Assembly (NCBI RefSeq): GCF_001270495.1
Contig: NZ_LGUR01000272.1
Coordinates: 1 to 25,384 of the forward strand
Origin: Streptomyces viridochromogenes
Lineage (GTDB): Bacteria; Actinomycetota; Actinomycetes; Streptomycetales; Streptomycetaceae
Direction of reading: 5' to 3'
Length of the DNA stretch: 25,384 bases
A model generated the notes under the pieces. That model ran no database searches, was not told where the DNA came from, and saw nothing but the letters and a program-made list of their open reading frames with translations. Made by a program: the position numbers and the translations under genes. This document shows positions 1-7,531 of the stretch, one piece after another; position 1 is the first letter of the stretch, and the number at the start of each line of letters is the position of its first letter.

Positions 1-259
1 GAACGGGGCTATCCAGGACGGCTCCGACGCCGTGATCACACCAGCCACACCAAGATCATCTCACCCGTGACCAGCAGTTACGGGACAACCCTTAGGCAGT
101 GTGGAAGATGACCCGCCATGAGATTCACCCGATAGATTCTCATGAGAAGTTACACAGTGAGAGTTCTCTATGCCATGCTCGGTCACAGACCGCTACGCAA
201 TGCAGCCGTACGGATACGGCAGGCGCAGTATGTGCGTGGCTTGGGAGGGAGGAGTGGCC
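1..259. other. upstream region without a recognisable gene
   Basis: I see no convincing coding sequence here. Short open frames overlap in several phases without good codon bias or ribosome sites. The second half is less GC-rich than the rest of the window and carries a small palindrome at 137-148, so it probably holds the promoter of the ATPase gene that starts at 260. Part of an upstream gene's tail could lie before about position 80, but nothing identifies it. Confidence 0.5.
137..148. promoter_or_regulatory. 12-bp perfect palindrome, possible operator
   Basis: TTCTCATGAGAA reads identically on both strands. A looser GAGAGTTCTC motif follows about ten bases later, at 159-168. The pair sits about 100 bp before the ATPase start, where a repressor could act. 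No matching regulator is encoded in the window, so function is a guess from symmetry alone. Confidence 0.3.
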
Positions 260-892
260 ATGCCTGGCTACGAAGTCATCCAATCCCGACTCCGCTGTGT
301 CCTGCCCTTCGAGGCGGCGCCAGCAGAGGTGCGCCTGCTGCGGAGAGCCACCGTCACGCAGTTGGGCCGGTGGGGCATGCCAGTCGCTGCCGACGAAGTA
401 GAGCTGCTCGTCACGGAGCTGGCGACGAACGTCGTCAAGCACGTTGGAGAGGGCGCATCAGCAACCTTGATTCTGGAGTGGAGGGGCGAGCGACTCCGCG
501 TTGAAGTGCACGACAGGAGTCAGACTGTGCCGTCCCTCGACGCGGCGGGCGACAACGAGGAATGTGGCCGTGGCTTGCATCTGCTCACGGCCCTGGCCGC
601 GGACTGGGGCACGGTGCTGACTGCGGCGGGCAAGGCCGTCTGGTGCGAGATCTCGACCAGCGAAGGACGTGCTTGTCGGCGTCTTGAGCGGGCGGCGGAA
701 GCGCTTGAGGGCTACCAGGGCGCCGGTCGCGATCCGGATCTGTGGGGACCAGGGCGCAAGAGTGCCCTCGCAGAGTCAGCAGTCGAGCTGATTGCTGACC
801 TGCTCCACTGGACTGCTGCCCGTGGCCATGACCCGGACGACATTCTTGACCAGGCGCAGATGCACTTCGAAGCCGAAACGGAAGCGGCTTAA
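260..892 (+). CDS. ATP-binding protein, anti-sigma factor kinase-like (HATPase_c)
   Basis: This 210-residue protein carries a GHKL/HATPase fold of the RsbW type. The N box is at residues 53-61 with Asn57, the G1 motif VHDRS has Asp85, and the G2 motif GRGLHLL is at 103-109. Family members bind ATP and act as anti-sigma factors or serine kinases on anti-anti-sigma proteins. In Streptomyces many are orphan regulators with no adjacent sigma factor, as here. An extra C-terminal part of about 75 residues (helical SALAESAVELIADLL, then HDPDDIL) follows the ATPase domain; it recurs in Streptomyces orphan members but has no known role. The ATG at 260 is preferred over an in-frame upstream ATG at 170 because a GGGAGGAG ribosome site precedes it by a normal distance. 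Partner and regulon cannot be read from the sequence. Confidence 0.82.
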   Translation: MPGYEVIQSRLRCVLPFEAAPAEVRLLRRATVTQLGRWGMPVAADEVELLVTELATNVVKHVGEGASATLILEWRGERLRVEVHDRSQTVPSLDAAGDNEECGRGLHLLTALAADWGTVLTAAGKAVWCEISTSEGRACRRLERAAEALEGYQGAGRDPDLWGPGRKSALAESAVELIADLLHWTAARGHDPDDILDQAQMHFEAETEAA

Positions 893-903
893 TGGGCAGG
901 CGC

Positions 904-1638
904 TTACGCGGACTTCCGCATCCATTCCCGAAGGTCGGTGGGCGTGCGCCAGGATTCTCCGGGACGGTTCCTGTGGCACATGCGGTGGCAGTTGGCGCAC
1001 AAGCATGCGAGGTCGTCGAGCTTTGTCTCCCGGGTCCCGGAGACGTGAAGGGGAGTGAGGTGATGCACTTCGATGTAGCCCTCGCCGAGGTCGCCGTAGG
1101 TGCGGGCGAAATCGAAGTCGCAGACCTCGCAGCGGAGCGGACGGCCCCGGCGCCGCGTCTGCTCGATCTTCTGCAGGCGGAGCTTCGGATCGCGCTCGCG
1201 GCCCAGCGCCCAGCGGACGAGAAGTCGGCCCTCGATGGCAGTGACGCCCGTCTCATCGACCTCGTCGGGCTGCCTCGGGATGATGTGAAGTTCGCCCGAG
1301 GCGATGCCCTCCTCAATGGACTGGGCGGCCTGGAGCATCTCGGCCTCGCGAGTACTGAACGCCTCGATCATGAGCAGAGTGGGCTTGCCGCATCTCGTGG
1401 CCTTGCCGGAGTACCGCTTGTGGTTCGTCATGAAGTCCGTGGTCTTGCGGCTGACGCTGTCCGGCGACCGGAAGTTGGGAAGGTCGAGTGCTTCTGGGCT
1501 GTGGATCGGGAGCGAGCGAAGCAGCTCCGACAGCTCCTGGACGTACCGGTCGCCAGTGCGCAGCTCTCGCCAGCCGTTCCTCACGACGAGCGCTCCGGCA
1601 AGTACGAGTTCGTCCTCAGTCCAGGCAGGTATCCGCAT
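904..1638 (-). CDS. HNH endonuclease, McrA-like, restriction-island associated
   Basis: This 244-residue protein has an N-terminal region typical of bacterial restriction-type HNH proteins (WTEDELVLA, then ELSELLRSLPIH at 35-46, then FRSPDSVSRK), and a C-terminal HNH nuclease. The zinc cysteines are C170, C173, C214 and C217; the catalytic EVHH block has His192-His193; Asn216 and the CHR at 221-223 complete the motif. Such proteins cut DNA using one metal ion. Relatives include modification-dependent McrA-type enzymes and Type II HNH restriction enzymes. It diverges from the methyltransferase gene through a shared 179-bp region. The ATG at 1638 is chosen because TACGAT lies seven bases before it, as in a leaderless promoter. 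A GTG at 1707 would add 23 residues but has no ribosome site. Whether it needs methylated DNA or serves as a second restriction enzyme for the same methylase is unknown. Confidence 0.82.
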   Translation of the reverse strand: MRIPAWTEDELVLAGALVVRNGWRELRTGDRYVQELSELLRSLPIHSPEALDLPNFRSPDSVSRKTTDFMTNHKRYSGKATRCGKPTLLMIEAFSTREAEMLQAAQSIEEGIASGELHIIPRQPDEVDETGVTAIEGRLLVRWALGRERDPKLRLQKIEQTRRRGRPLRCEVCDFDFARTYGDLGEGYIEVHHLTPLHVSGTRETKLDDLACLCANCHRMCHRNRPGESWRTPTDLREWMRKSA

Positions 1639-1817
1639 GGGCAATATCGTATGAGTGTTCGCCGTGGCGGAGGGTGCGTTAAGCGAACCAGCGGGCGTGC
1701 TGCACACTTAGTGAGGTCTCGTTGTCAGGTGAGATCGCGTTGCCAGTGGGGTCTGTCACCCTCAGTGATGGTGGATTGCAAGATGTGTCTGCCGCTGTTC
1801 GGCTGCAAGGAGGGGGC
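1639..1817. promoter_or_regulatory. divergent promoter region between HNH nuclease and methyltransferase genes
   Basis: The two genes are read outwards from this 179-bp gap. Leftward, TACGAT lies seven bases before the HNH ATG, consistent with a leaderless transcript. Rightward, AAGGAGGGGGC immediately precedes the methyltransferase ATG. Two related 11-mers, GTTGTCAGGTG and GTTGCCAGTGG, lie near 1719-1750 and could be a control element. No controller (C) protein gene is present, so regulation may come from the methyltransferase itself or from promoter overlap. Confidence 0.45.
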
Positions 1818-2981
1818 ATGACCCGCATGAACGAACCCGAGGGTGCCATCGCGCTGTCGGAGGACGAATTCACATCGATCGAGATCTGTGCCGGTGCCGG
1901 CGGGCAGGCGATCGGGCTGCACGGGGCGGGTTTCAGACACCTTGCCCTCGTCGAGATCGACAAGTATGCGGCAGCGACACTGCGCGAGAACATCGAGGTG
2001 CACCCGAAGTGGGACTGGGAGCGCGACAATTGTGACGTTCTCTGCAAAGACGTCGTGGGGTTTGAGCCTGAGCAGGACCTGAAGAAGAGCGCTGCCTTCT
2101 ATCGTCGGGGTGAGGTTGACCTTTTGGCTGGCGGTGTACCGTGCCCTCCGTTCTCCCACGCTGGCAAGCAGCTCGGTGAGGATGATGAACGTGATCTCTT
2201 CCCGCGCATCCTGGAGCTAGCCGAGCTGATCCGTCCCCGTGCCGTGATGATCGAGAACGTCCGTGGCCTCATGGATGCCAAGTTCGACGACTACAGGTCA
2301 CGAATTCAGGCCAGCCTTGAGGAGATGGAACCAACTGACGACGGCTTCCCTGGCTATGAGGTTGTGGGCTGGAAGGTGTATGAGGCGGAGAAGTTCGGTG
2401 TTCCGCAGCTCCGGCCCCGCTCCATCCTTGTCGCCTTCCGGAAGGACATCCTCAGGGATCTGAAGTACGAAGCCCCCGCGCCCAGCGCCGAGAGGGTCTC
2501 GGTCTTCAAGGCCCTTGAAGAGACGATGCTTGAGCGTATCCGCCCGTTTGAGAAGGGCCCTCGGGCCGCCCAGGCGCGACAGGTCTTCGATGACTGGAAG
2601 CAGGCGGCCGACAAAGACGTGGCTCCCACGCTCGTGGGCGGCTCCAAGAAGCACGGAGGCGCCGACCTCGGTCCCAGCCGGGCTAAGAAGGCATGGCGGG
2701 ACTTGGGGGTGTCGGGCATGGGCGTGGCCAATGCGCCCGTGGACGGCAAGCCGACCGGCACCGAGGACAGGGACCTATTCGGTTCCGGCGGTCCGATGCT
2801 CACGGTGCGGCAGGCCGCCATCATTCAGGGGTTTCCGACAGGGTGGGACTTCAGCGGAGGTAAGACGGCCCAGTACCGGCAGGTCGGCAACGCGTTTCCG
2901 CCGCCTGTCGCGCAGGCCATCGGCGAATCGATCATCGACGTGCTGAGGGCGGCGCGGGAGCGCGATCGGAGGGCTGATTAG
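1818..2981 (+). CDS. DNA (cytosine-5) methyltransferase of a Type II R-M system
   Basis: This 387-residue enzyme transfers methyl groups from S-adenosylmethionine to C5 of cytosine. The motifs occur in canonical order: motif I around ICAGAGGQ (23-30), motif IV VPCPPFS with nucleophile Cys109, motif VI IENV (145-148), motif VIII RPR (199-201), a target-recognition region of roughly residues 205-325, motif IX RQAAIIQGFP (331-340) and motif X QVGNAFPPPVAQAIG (355-369). The ATG at 1818 follows AAGGAGGGGGC; an upstream in-frame ATG at 1722 lacks one. Its stop codon overlaps the stop of the opposing Vsr gene. Because a NaeI-family restriction enzyme lies next to it, the target is inferred to be GCCGGC, the sequence of NaeI itself. 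GCCGGC occurs inside this gene near 1885. The specificity is inference; the enzyme class is not. Confidence 0.93.
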   Translation: MTRMNEPEGAIALSEDEFTSIEICAGAGGQAIGLHGAGFRHLALVEIDKYAAATLRENIEVHPKWDWERDNCDVLCKDVVGFEPEQDLKKSAAFYRRGEVDLLAGGVPCPPFSHAGKQLGEDDERDLFPRILELAELIRPRAVMIENVRGLMDAKFDDYRSRIQASLEEMEPTDDGFPGYEVVGWKVYEAEKFGVPQLRPRSILVAFRKDILRDLKYEAPAPSAERVSVFKALEETMLERIRPFEKGPRAAQARQVFDDWKQAADKDVAPTLVGGSKKHGGADLGPSRAKKAWRDLGVSGMGVANAPVDGKPTGTEDRDLFGSGGPMLTVRQAAIIQGFPTGWDFSGGKTAQYRQVGNAFPPPVAQAIGESIIDVLRAARERDRRAD

Positions 2982-3466
2982 CTGTCCGGCTTTGCCTTCC
3001 GGACTGTACTGCGGCGCATCTCGACCTCGGCCGCAATGCGCGCGGCGCAGTCCTCGGAGGGCTCATGTTCCCAGAACCGGAGCACCGTCCAGCCGGCTTC
3101 TTCCAGGCGCTGGTCGGTGTCCCGGTCGCGGGCCATGTTCCGGGCAACCTTGTCTGACCAGTAGCTGGGGTTGGTCCTCGGTGGTACGTAGTGCTCGGGG
3201 CAACCATGCCAGTAGCACCCGTCGATGAAGACGGCCACCTTCGCCGGACGGAAGACCATGTCTGCCGTCCGGCGAAGGGTAGAGAGCGGTCGAGCTGCTA
3301 CGCGGTACCGCAGTCCCTGGGCGTGAACAAGCCGTCGGATCACGAGTTCTGGTGTGGTGTCCCGGCTGCGGATCGCTTGCATGTTCCGTCGTCGCCCCGC
3401 TGACGAGGCCCACGATCCTGCGGGCGGTGTCCAGGGCGAAGTGGCGTCCTTCTCCTGCTCGTTCAT
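2978..3466 (-). CDS. vsr: very short patch repair endonuclease (Vsr)
   Basis: This 162-residue Vsr protein nicks DNA 5' of the T in T:G mismatches that arise when 5-methylcytosine is deaminated, starting repair back to C:G. Family marks are RRRNMQAIRSRDTTPE (25-40), catalytic Asp69 in TADMVF, the zinc-site sequence IDGCYWHGCPEH (81-92, with His87 and Cys89), and FWEHE near 131-135. Vsr genes accompany C5 methyltransferases, which fits the neighbour. Here, however, it lies downstream of the restriction gene on the opposite strand to the methylase: the NaeI-like stop is 11 bp before this start, so the two are probably co-translated. An in-frame start at 3523 is possible but would overlap the upstream gene by 46 bp. 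The catalytic residue assignment is by similarity to E. coli Vsr. Confidence 0.92.
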   Translation of the reverse strand: MNEQEKDATSPWTPPAGSWASSAGRRRNMQAIRSRDTTPELVIRRLVHAQGLRYRVAARPLSTLRRTADMVFRPAKVAVFIDGCYWHGCPEHYVPPRTNPSYWSDKVARNMARDRDTDQRLEEAGWTVLRFWEHEPSEDCAARIAAEVEMRRSTVRKAKPDS

Positions 3467-3477
3467 GGTCGCTTCGA

Positions 3478-4434
3478 CTAGTAGCTGTCGGGTGCTGAGG
3501 AGGGACGGTCCCCTTCCCTCCATATTGTGTAGTCCCGGCCGACGATGTTGGTTGACTTCCTACCTGACCAAGAGTCGTCTGCCTCCGTGACGCGAACGGC
3601 CACCCATGATCCTTTGCCTGGCACAGGCAGTCCCAGGTCGCGAGCAATATGAGGATGCTGGTTCTGGTGGCCAAGAATCAAGATGCCATCCTTGCGCAGG
3701 GCGTTACGGGCGTCGCGCACGCGCTTGAGACTGTCATCCTGTCGAGCTACGGTAAGGACCGTATTCCGGTTCACTAGTTTTTCCTGTACGCGGCTGAATA
3801 GCTCGTTTGTGCGGTGCTGGCCGCTCGTTCCTTCTGCGAAGATGGCTTTCACGTCGGCTTCTGGAAGACTCAGCAAGGTATTCTCCGGCAGCTCGCCGTC
3901 GGGGACTACCCACTTTATAGCTGCTCTTCCCGCGGCTGACAGTGAGCGTTTCCCATCTCTATTTTTCCCGATATTCAAATACTCGTTAGCGATCCGGAGA
4001 AGTCCAACCTGGTATCTCGACTTGTGGTCATCTGCCTTGATCAGCAGGCAGATGTGTCCGTCGGCCTCACTGGGGATGGTCCAGTTTGTCCCGCTGGTGA
4101 ACTTGGAGTCGACGTCGTGACCGCAGACGGAGAAGTCCATCTTCTCCCCGCGGCTGAGGTTAAATTCCGTTCGGGCGATGATTTCTACCTTTGTGCCAAG
4201 GTAGGTCTTCTCTGTCTTTTCGAGATTCTGGATGTTGAATCTTCCAGTCCTTTGCCCGTCTAGCACTTCATCGATCGACTGGCGGAGCACTTCACCGAAT
4301 CGAGAATCAAGGTTGGGTTGCATCTTAAGCCAGCTATAGACCTCGAGTAGGTTTGAATCAGGGCCTACGAGGGTGCTTGGTGCGGAGGTATTTTGCGCCG
4401 CAACGATGTCACGGGAAAACAAGGAGTCGTTCAA
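3478..4434 (-). CDS. NaeI-family Type IIE restriction endonuclease
   Basis: This 318-residue protein has nearly the same length as NaeI (317 as I recall it) and matches it along its whole length. Shared blocks include DGQRTGR (59-65), KTEKTYLGTKVEI (73-85), VDSKFT (108-113), GHICL (126-130), NELFSRV and, near the C-terminus, ILGHQ with LGLPVPGKG. The NaeI catalytic residues E70, D86, D95 and K97 align with Glu84, Asp100, Asp109 and Lys111, so the nuclease should be active. NaeI cuts GCCGGC and needs a second bound copy of the site (Type IIE), using an N-terminal Endo and a C-terminal Topo domain. The position of NaeI Leu43, whose change to Lys makes a topoisomerase, is Val57 here. The start is TTG, supported by AAGGAAGAG just upstream. 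Codons are unusually A/T-rich: two 60-base stretches I counted (3961-4020 and 4201-4260) are 43 and 47 percent GC, suggesting transfer. Confidence 0.93.
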   Translation of the reverse strand: MNDSLFSRDIVAAQNTSAPSTLVGPDSNLLEVYSWLKMQPNLDSRFGEVLRQSIDEVLDGQRTGRFNIQNLEKTEKTYLGTKVEIIARTEFNLSRGEKMDFSVCGHDVDSKFTSGTNWTIPSEADGHICLLIKADDHKSRYQVGLLRIANEYLNIGKNRDGKRSLSAAGRAAIKWVVPDGELPENTLLSLPEADVKAIFAEGTSGQHRTNELFSRVQEKLVNRNTVLTVARQDDSLKRVRDARNALRKDGILILGHQNQHPHIARDLGLPVPGKGSWVAVRVTEADDSWSGRKSTNIVGRDYTIWREGDRPSSAPDSY

Positions 4435-4475
4435 AACTCTTCCTTAGTGAGGACGGAGGCGGCCTCAGTAACCGG

Positions 4476-5486
4476 TCATGCTCCGTGACACGTGATGTAA
4501 TCCCGCCCCGACCCACACCAGCAGGAAGCCCCCCGCTGCGGCGGCCACCCCACAGCCCGCCCCCGCGCAGCCAACGTAGTTGCATACTGCGGCAGCAGCG
4601 TCGCATCCTCCGGCGAAGCCCCCTCCGAAGCCGCGAAGGCCTCATACGAAGGCACCGTCCCCGTCACGATCCCCAGGTTCGGGGTGCCGGAGGCGGCCAG
4701 TTCCCGCAGGGACGCCTCTATCGTCTCCAGGTGCTCCTCATGGGAGGGGTACTCCAGGGCCAGCGACGGATAGGCGGCGACCAGCTCCGACAGTTCGGCC
4801 GCCGTCCAGTGCAGGACCGCCACCGGGAAGGGGCGGGACAGGGCCTCCCGATATGCGCCCAGTTCTGCTCGGAGGCGGGAGATTTCCGCCTCCAGTTCCG
4901 CTGGGTTGTCCGAGCCAAGGGACCAGACGCGCTTGGGGTCGTGGAGTTCGTCCAGGGAGATCGGCATCGAGTGGAGGGTGTCCGCGAGGATGTCCCACTC
5001 GTCATGGGCCAGGCCGAGCATGCGGCGGACCCTGTGGCGGCCGAACAGCATCGGATGCGTCGAGTACGGGGGCTCCGCCACGTCCGTCAGGAGGAGGCGG
5101 GCGCCCTCCGTGAAGGTCTCCTGCGCCTGCTCCAGCTCGTCGTGGGACTCCAGGGCCTCCGCGACGATCACCCACGGGGCCGGGTCCCGAGGGGCGGCCG
5201 CTCGGACGCCGTCGATGATGGCCCTGGCCTCCGCCTCGTGGCCGTACTCCCAGAGGTTGGAGGCCTTCAGGGCCCGTACCAGATGGGGGCCTTCCAGGGG
5301 GGTCGACGATGCCAGCAGGCGGTCGTAGAGCGCGGTCGCGGCGGGGCGGTCGCCGGACAGTTCCAGGTGGGCCGCGGCCTGGAGGAGGAGGGCCTCGGCG
5401 TCCTCGGGGTAGAGGCCGGCGGTTCGTTCCAGGCGTGCCGCTTCGGCGGTGTGGTCGACGTTTTCGGCAGGCGTGTCGGGGCGCAT
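4476..5486 (-). CDS. SEC-C motif protein with TPR-like helical repeats
   Basis: This protein has 336 residues. The N-terminal half is alanine/leucine-rich helical repeat of tetratricopeptide character (EAARLERTAGLYPEDAEALL and following). The C-terminus carries a zinc-binding SEC-C motif: Cys322, Cys324, Cys333 and His334 in the CxC-x8-CH pattern. SEC-C tails occur on SecA and on many unrelated bacterial proteins and help binding to partners or ribosomes. The role of this one is unknown. The start at 5486 is chosen because TACGGT lies seven bases before it in a leaderless-type arrangement. An ATG at 5507 would add seven residues and sits upstream of that hexamer. Only 41 bp separate its stop from the NaeI-like gene on the same strand, so read-through into the restriction gene is possible. 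Confidence 0.78.
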   Translation of the reverse strand: MRPDTPAENVDHTAEAARLERTAGLYPEDAEALLLQAAAHLELSGDRPAATALYDRLLASSTPLEGPHLVRALKASNLWEYGHEAEARAIIDGVRAAAPRDPAPWVIVAEALESHDELEQAQETFTEGARLLLTDVAEPPYSTHPMLFGRHRVRRMLGLAHDEWDILADTLHSMPISLDELHDPKRVWSLGSDNPAELEAEISRLRAELGAYREALSRPFPVAVLHWTAAELSELVAAYPSLALEYPSHEEHLETIEASLRELAASGTPNLGIVTGTVPSYEAFAASEGASPEDATLLPQYATTLAARGRAVGWPPQRGASCWCGSGRDYITCHGA

Positions 5487-5579
5487 GGGGGACACCGTAC
5501 TGCCCATGGGTGACGGACGAGAGGACAGAGGGGGGAAGAGGGTGCAGATATTGCCTGGTCGAGGCGGGGCCGACCTTGG

Positions 5580-5999
5580 TCATGTCTTCGCCAGGCACAG
5601 CAGCACCAGGAACGGGGCCGGGATCAGCGTCGCCATCGCCAGCCATCTCCCCGGGCGGGCATCGGCTCGGCGGCGGGGGCCCAGGATGTCCACCGTCAGC
5701 AGGGCGAGCAGCAGGATGGCTCCTGTCACCGTCAGCAGGAACATCATCACCGGGGCGTGATCGAGCGTGTGGTAGTCGCAGTTCGACAGTTCGGGGTCGG
5801 GCGCGAACGCGTCGCAGGGGGAGGGGAGGTAGTCCGTCAGCAGCCAGTACGTCAGGTAGAGCGGGATGATCGCGGGCACCCCGATGGCCAGGTTCGCCAG
5901 CGCGGGCGCCAGCAGGCCGGGGTGGCGCCCGCGCTCGTCCCTGCTTTCGCTTTCGCTCTCACCTGCGGCTTCTGCGGCTGTCCTCGTCACGTGACACAC
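5580..5999 (-). CDS. small membrane protein of unknown function
   Basis: About 136-139 residues. A charged N-terminal stretch (EAAGESESESRDERGR) is followed by three hydrophobic segments, near residues 30-53, 84-105 and 117-135. Between segments one and two, an extracytoplasmic-looking loop holds two cysteines (SPCDAF and SNCDYH) that could form a disulfide. The family is not recognised. Two GTG starts, at 5999 and 5990, are equally plausible and neither has a strong ribosome site. It lies between the GH30 gene upstream and the SEC-C gene downstream on the same strand, with gaps of 59 and 93 bp, so it could be in one transcript with either. Confidence 0.7.
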   Translation of the reverse strand: MCHVTRTAAEAAGESESESRDERGRHPGLLAPALANLAIGVPAIIPLYLTYWLLTDYLPSPCDAFAPDPELSNCDYHTLDHAPVMMFLLTVTGAILLLALLTVDILGPRRRADARPGRWLAMATLIPAPFLVLLCLAKT

Positions 6000-6058
6000 G
6001 ACGTTCCCGGAACGCCTCCGGTTGCGGCACGTCCGTCACGTCCGTCACGCCGGCCGCG

Positions 6059-7531
6059 TCAGATCACCACCCCGTCGATCTGCAACGTCTGCACCGCCTT
6101 CGCCGCGAACGGCACCGCCACCGACTTCCCGCTCAGGAACGTGTTCGAGTACGACCTGTACCGGTCCCCGCCCGTCGTCACCGTGTTCCAGCGGGGGACC
6201 AGGCCGCCCGAGCCGCCGGAGACCGTCGTGAAGCGGGACAGGTCGAAGGTCAGGGTCTGGGCCGACGTCGACGTGTTCACCGCGACGATCACCAAGCGGC
6301 GCGCCGACGCGTCGTAGGCCGCTGCCGCGTAGCTCACGCCCGTGTCGAGGATCCTCATACCCGGGCGGATGTGCCGGCTGAACTGGGCCATCACGTAGTA
6401 CTTGGTCTGGATCGTCGTCGGCTGGAGCGTGTTCGCGTCGTACGCGATCATCGCCCAGCCCGTCGACGGGTCCATGACCTGCCAGTAGCACCAGGCGGTC
6501 GGGTGCAGCCAGCGGAAGTCGTAGCAGAGGTTGGTGGCCAGGGCGAGGCCCGTGCCGTCGCTGTCGCCCGTCTCCGAGTTCCAGAGCTTCTTGCCGGACG
6601 TCGTCACCACGTCCGTGTAGAGGAGGTCCCTACGGCCGCCCGAGCCCTGGTAGCCGTGCACGTTGACCTGGCTGACCAGGGCCTTGGTGGAGGAACCGAA
6701 GGACGACCACGTCGAGCGGGCGGTGTCGTAGTTCGTTTCGTCGGAGGCGGCGATCCTGATTCCCGTCAGGCCCCGCTTGTCCAACTCGCTGCGCATGTAG
6801 GGGAGTACGGCCGCCTGGACCGCCGGATCCATGTGGCAGCCCTCCTGGGTTCCGGTGGCGGTCCACCAGTTGGACGCCGGCTCGTTGAAGGGGTCGACCG
6901 TCGCGAAGTTCACACCCCAGTTGTTCCTGGCGTACAGGGCCGTCGCCGCCAGGTGGGACGCGTGCTGGCGGTAGTTCCAGGTCTGGAGGTTGTTGCCGCC
7001 GCCCGCCGCGCCGGACGGGTTGTGGTTGGAACACATCCACCACATGGGGGAGTTGGCGAAGAGTTCCGTGGTCGCGCCGCGCGTCGTCGCCTTCTGGAGC
7101 ATCGCTCGCTGGTTCGCGTCCGCGGTCCAGTCCCACGCCGAGGAGGTGGGGTCCTCGTTGTTCCAGTCCTGCCAGAAGCCCTCGATCTGCTTGAAGGCGG
7201 GGATGTTCGCCGATTTGACCATCGACTCGCCGCTCACGGTGTTCCAGCTGCACGCGCCGAGGTTGTAGCGGGCGATGTTGAGGCCCAGGCCGGGGAGGGT
7301 CGTGCCGTTGTAGGTCACCGACTTGGTGGTGAAGAAGAGGTCGGCGAAGTCGTTCCGGTTGCCGAACACGTTGGCCCACCAGGCCAGGGACGTGCCCCAG
7401 CCCTCCCAGGTGCCGTACGACGTGCCGGGGTTGACGGCGATGGTCGCGTCCGCGTGTGCGGTGCCTGTCGCCAGGGCGCCGCCGACGAGGGCGCCGCCTG
7501 TTGCCGCCAGCAGAGTTCTGCGTCGGATCAT
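6059..7531 (-). CDS. secreted glycoside hydrolase family 30, probable endo-beta-1,6-galactanase
   Basis: This 490-residue enzyme has a Tat-type signal (MIRRRTLLAATGG, with a likely cut after AHA at 25-27). A GH30 (beta/alpha)8 barrel plus beta-sandwich follows. The acid/base Glu217 lies in DPFNEP and the nucleophile Glu320 in LWNSETG, both standard for clan GH-A retaining enzymes. The WEGWGTSLAWWA block (42-53) and LGLNIARYNLG (82-92) resemble actinobacterial GH30 endo-beta-1,6-galactanases acting on arabinogalactan side chains, so that substrate is favoured over xylan or glucosylceramide. GGAGAAGTC precedes the ATG. No carbohydrate-binding module is visible. No transporter or sugar regulator is adjacent, so it is a stand-alone degradative enzyme. 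Family certain; substrate by resemblance. Confidence 0.9.
   Translation of the reverse strand: MIRRRTLLAATGGALVGGALATGTAHADATIAVNPGTSYGTWEGWGTSLAWWANVFGNRNDFADLFFTTKSVTYNGTTLPGLGLNIARYNLGACSWNTVSGESMVKSANIPAFKQIEGFWQDWNNEDPTSSAWDWTADANQRAMLQKATTRGATTELFANSPMWWMCSNHNPSGAAGGGNNLQTWNYRQHASHLAATALYARNNWGVNFATVDPFNEPASNWWTATGTQEGCHMDPAVQAAVLPYMRSELDKRGLTGIRIAASDETNYDTARSTWSSFGSSTKALVSQVNVHGYQGSGGRRDLLYTDVVTTSGKKLWNSETGDSDGTGLALATNLCYDFRWLHPTAWCYWQVMDPSTGWAMIAYDANTLQPTTIQTKYYVMAQFSRHIRPGMRILDTGVSYAAAAYDASARRLVIVAVNTSTSAQTLTFDLSRFTTVSGGSGGLVPRWNTVTTGGDRYRSYSNTFLSGKSVAVPFAAKAVQTLQIDGVVI

Noticed and set aside
3478..4434. Topoisomerase-like activity for the NaeI homologue
   Set aside because: The residue equivalent to NaeI Leu43 is valine, not the lysine that converts NaeI into a topoisomerase.
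904..4434. Prophage or integrative element carrying the R-M genes
   Set aside because: No integrase, recombinase, transposase, phage structural gene or flanking att repeat was visible around the island.
6028..6049. Short tandem repeat GTCCGTCAC in two copies as a possible CRISPR or iteron
   Set aside because: Only two copies of nine bases with no spacers; ordinary slippage. No CRISPR-like array was seen anywhere in the window.
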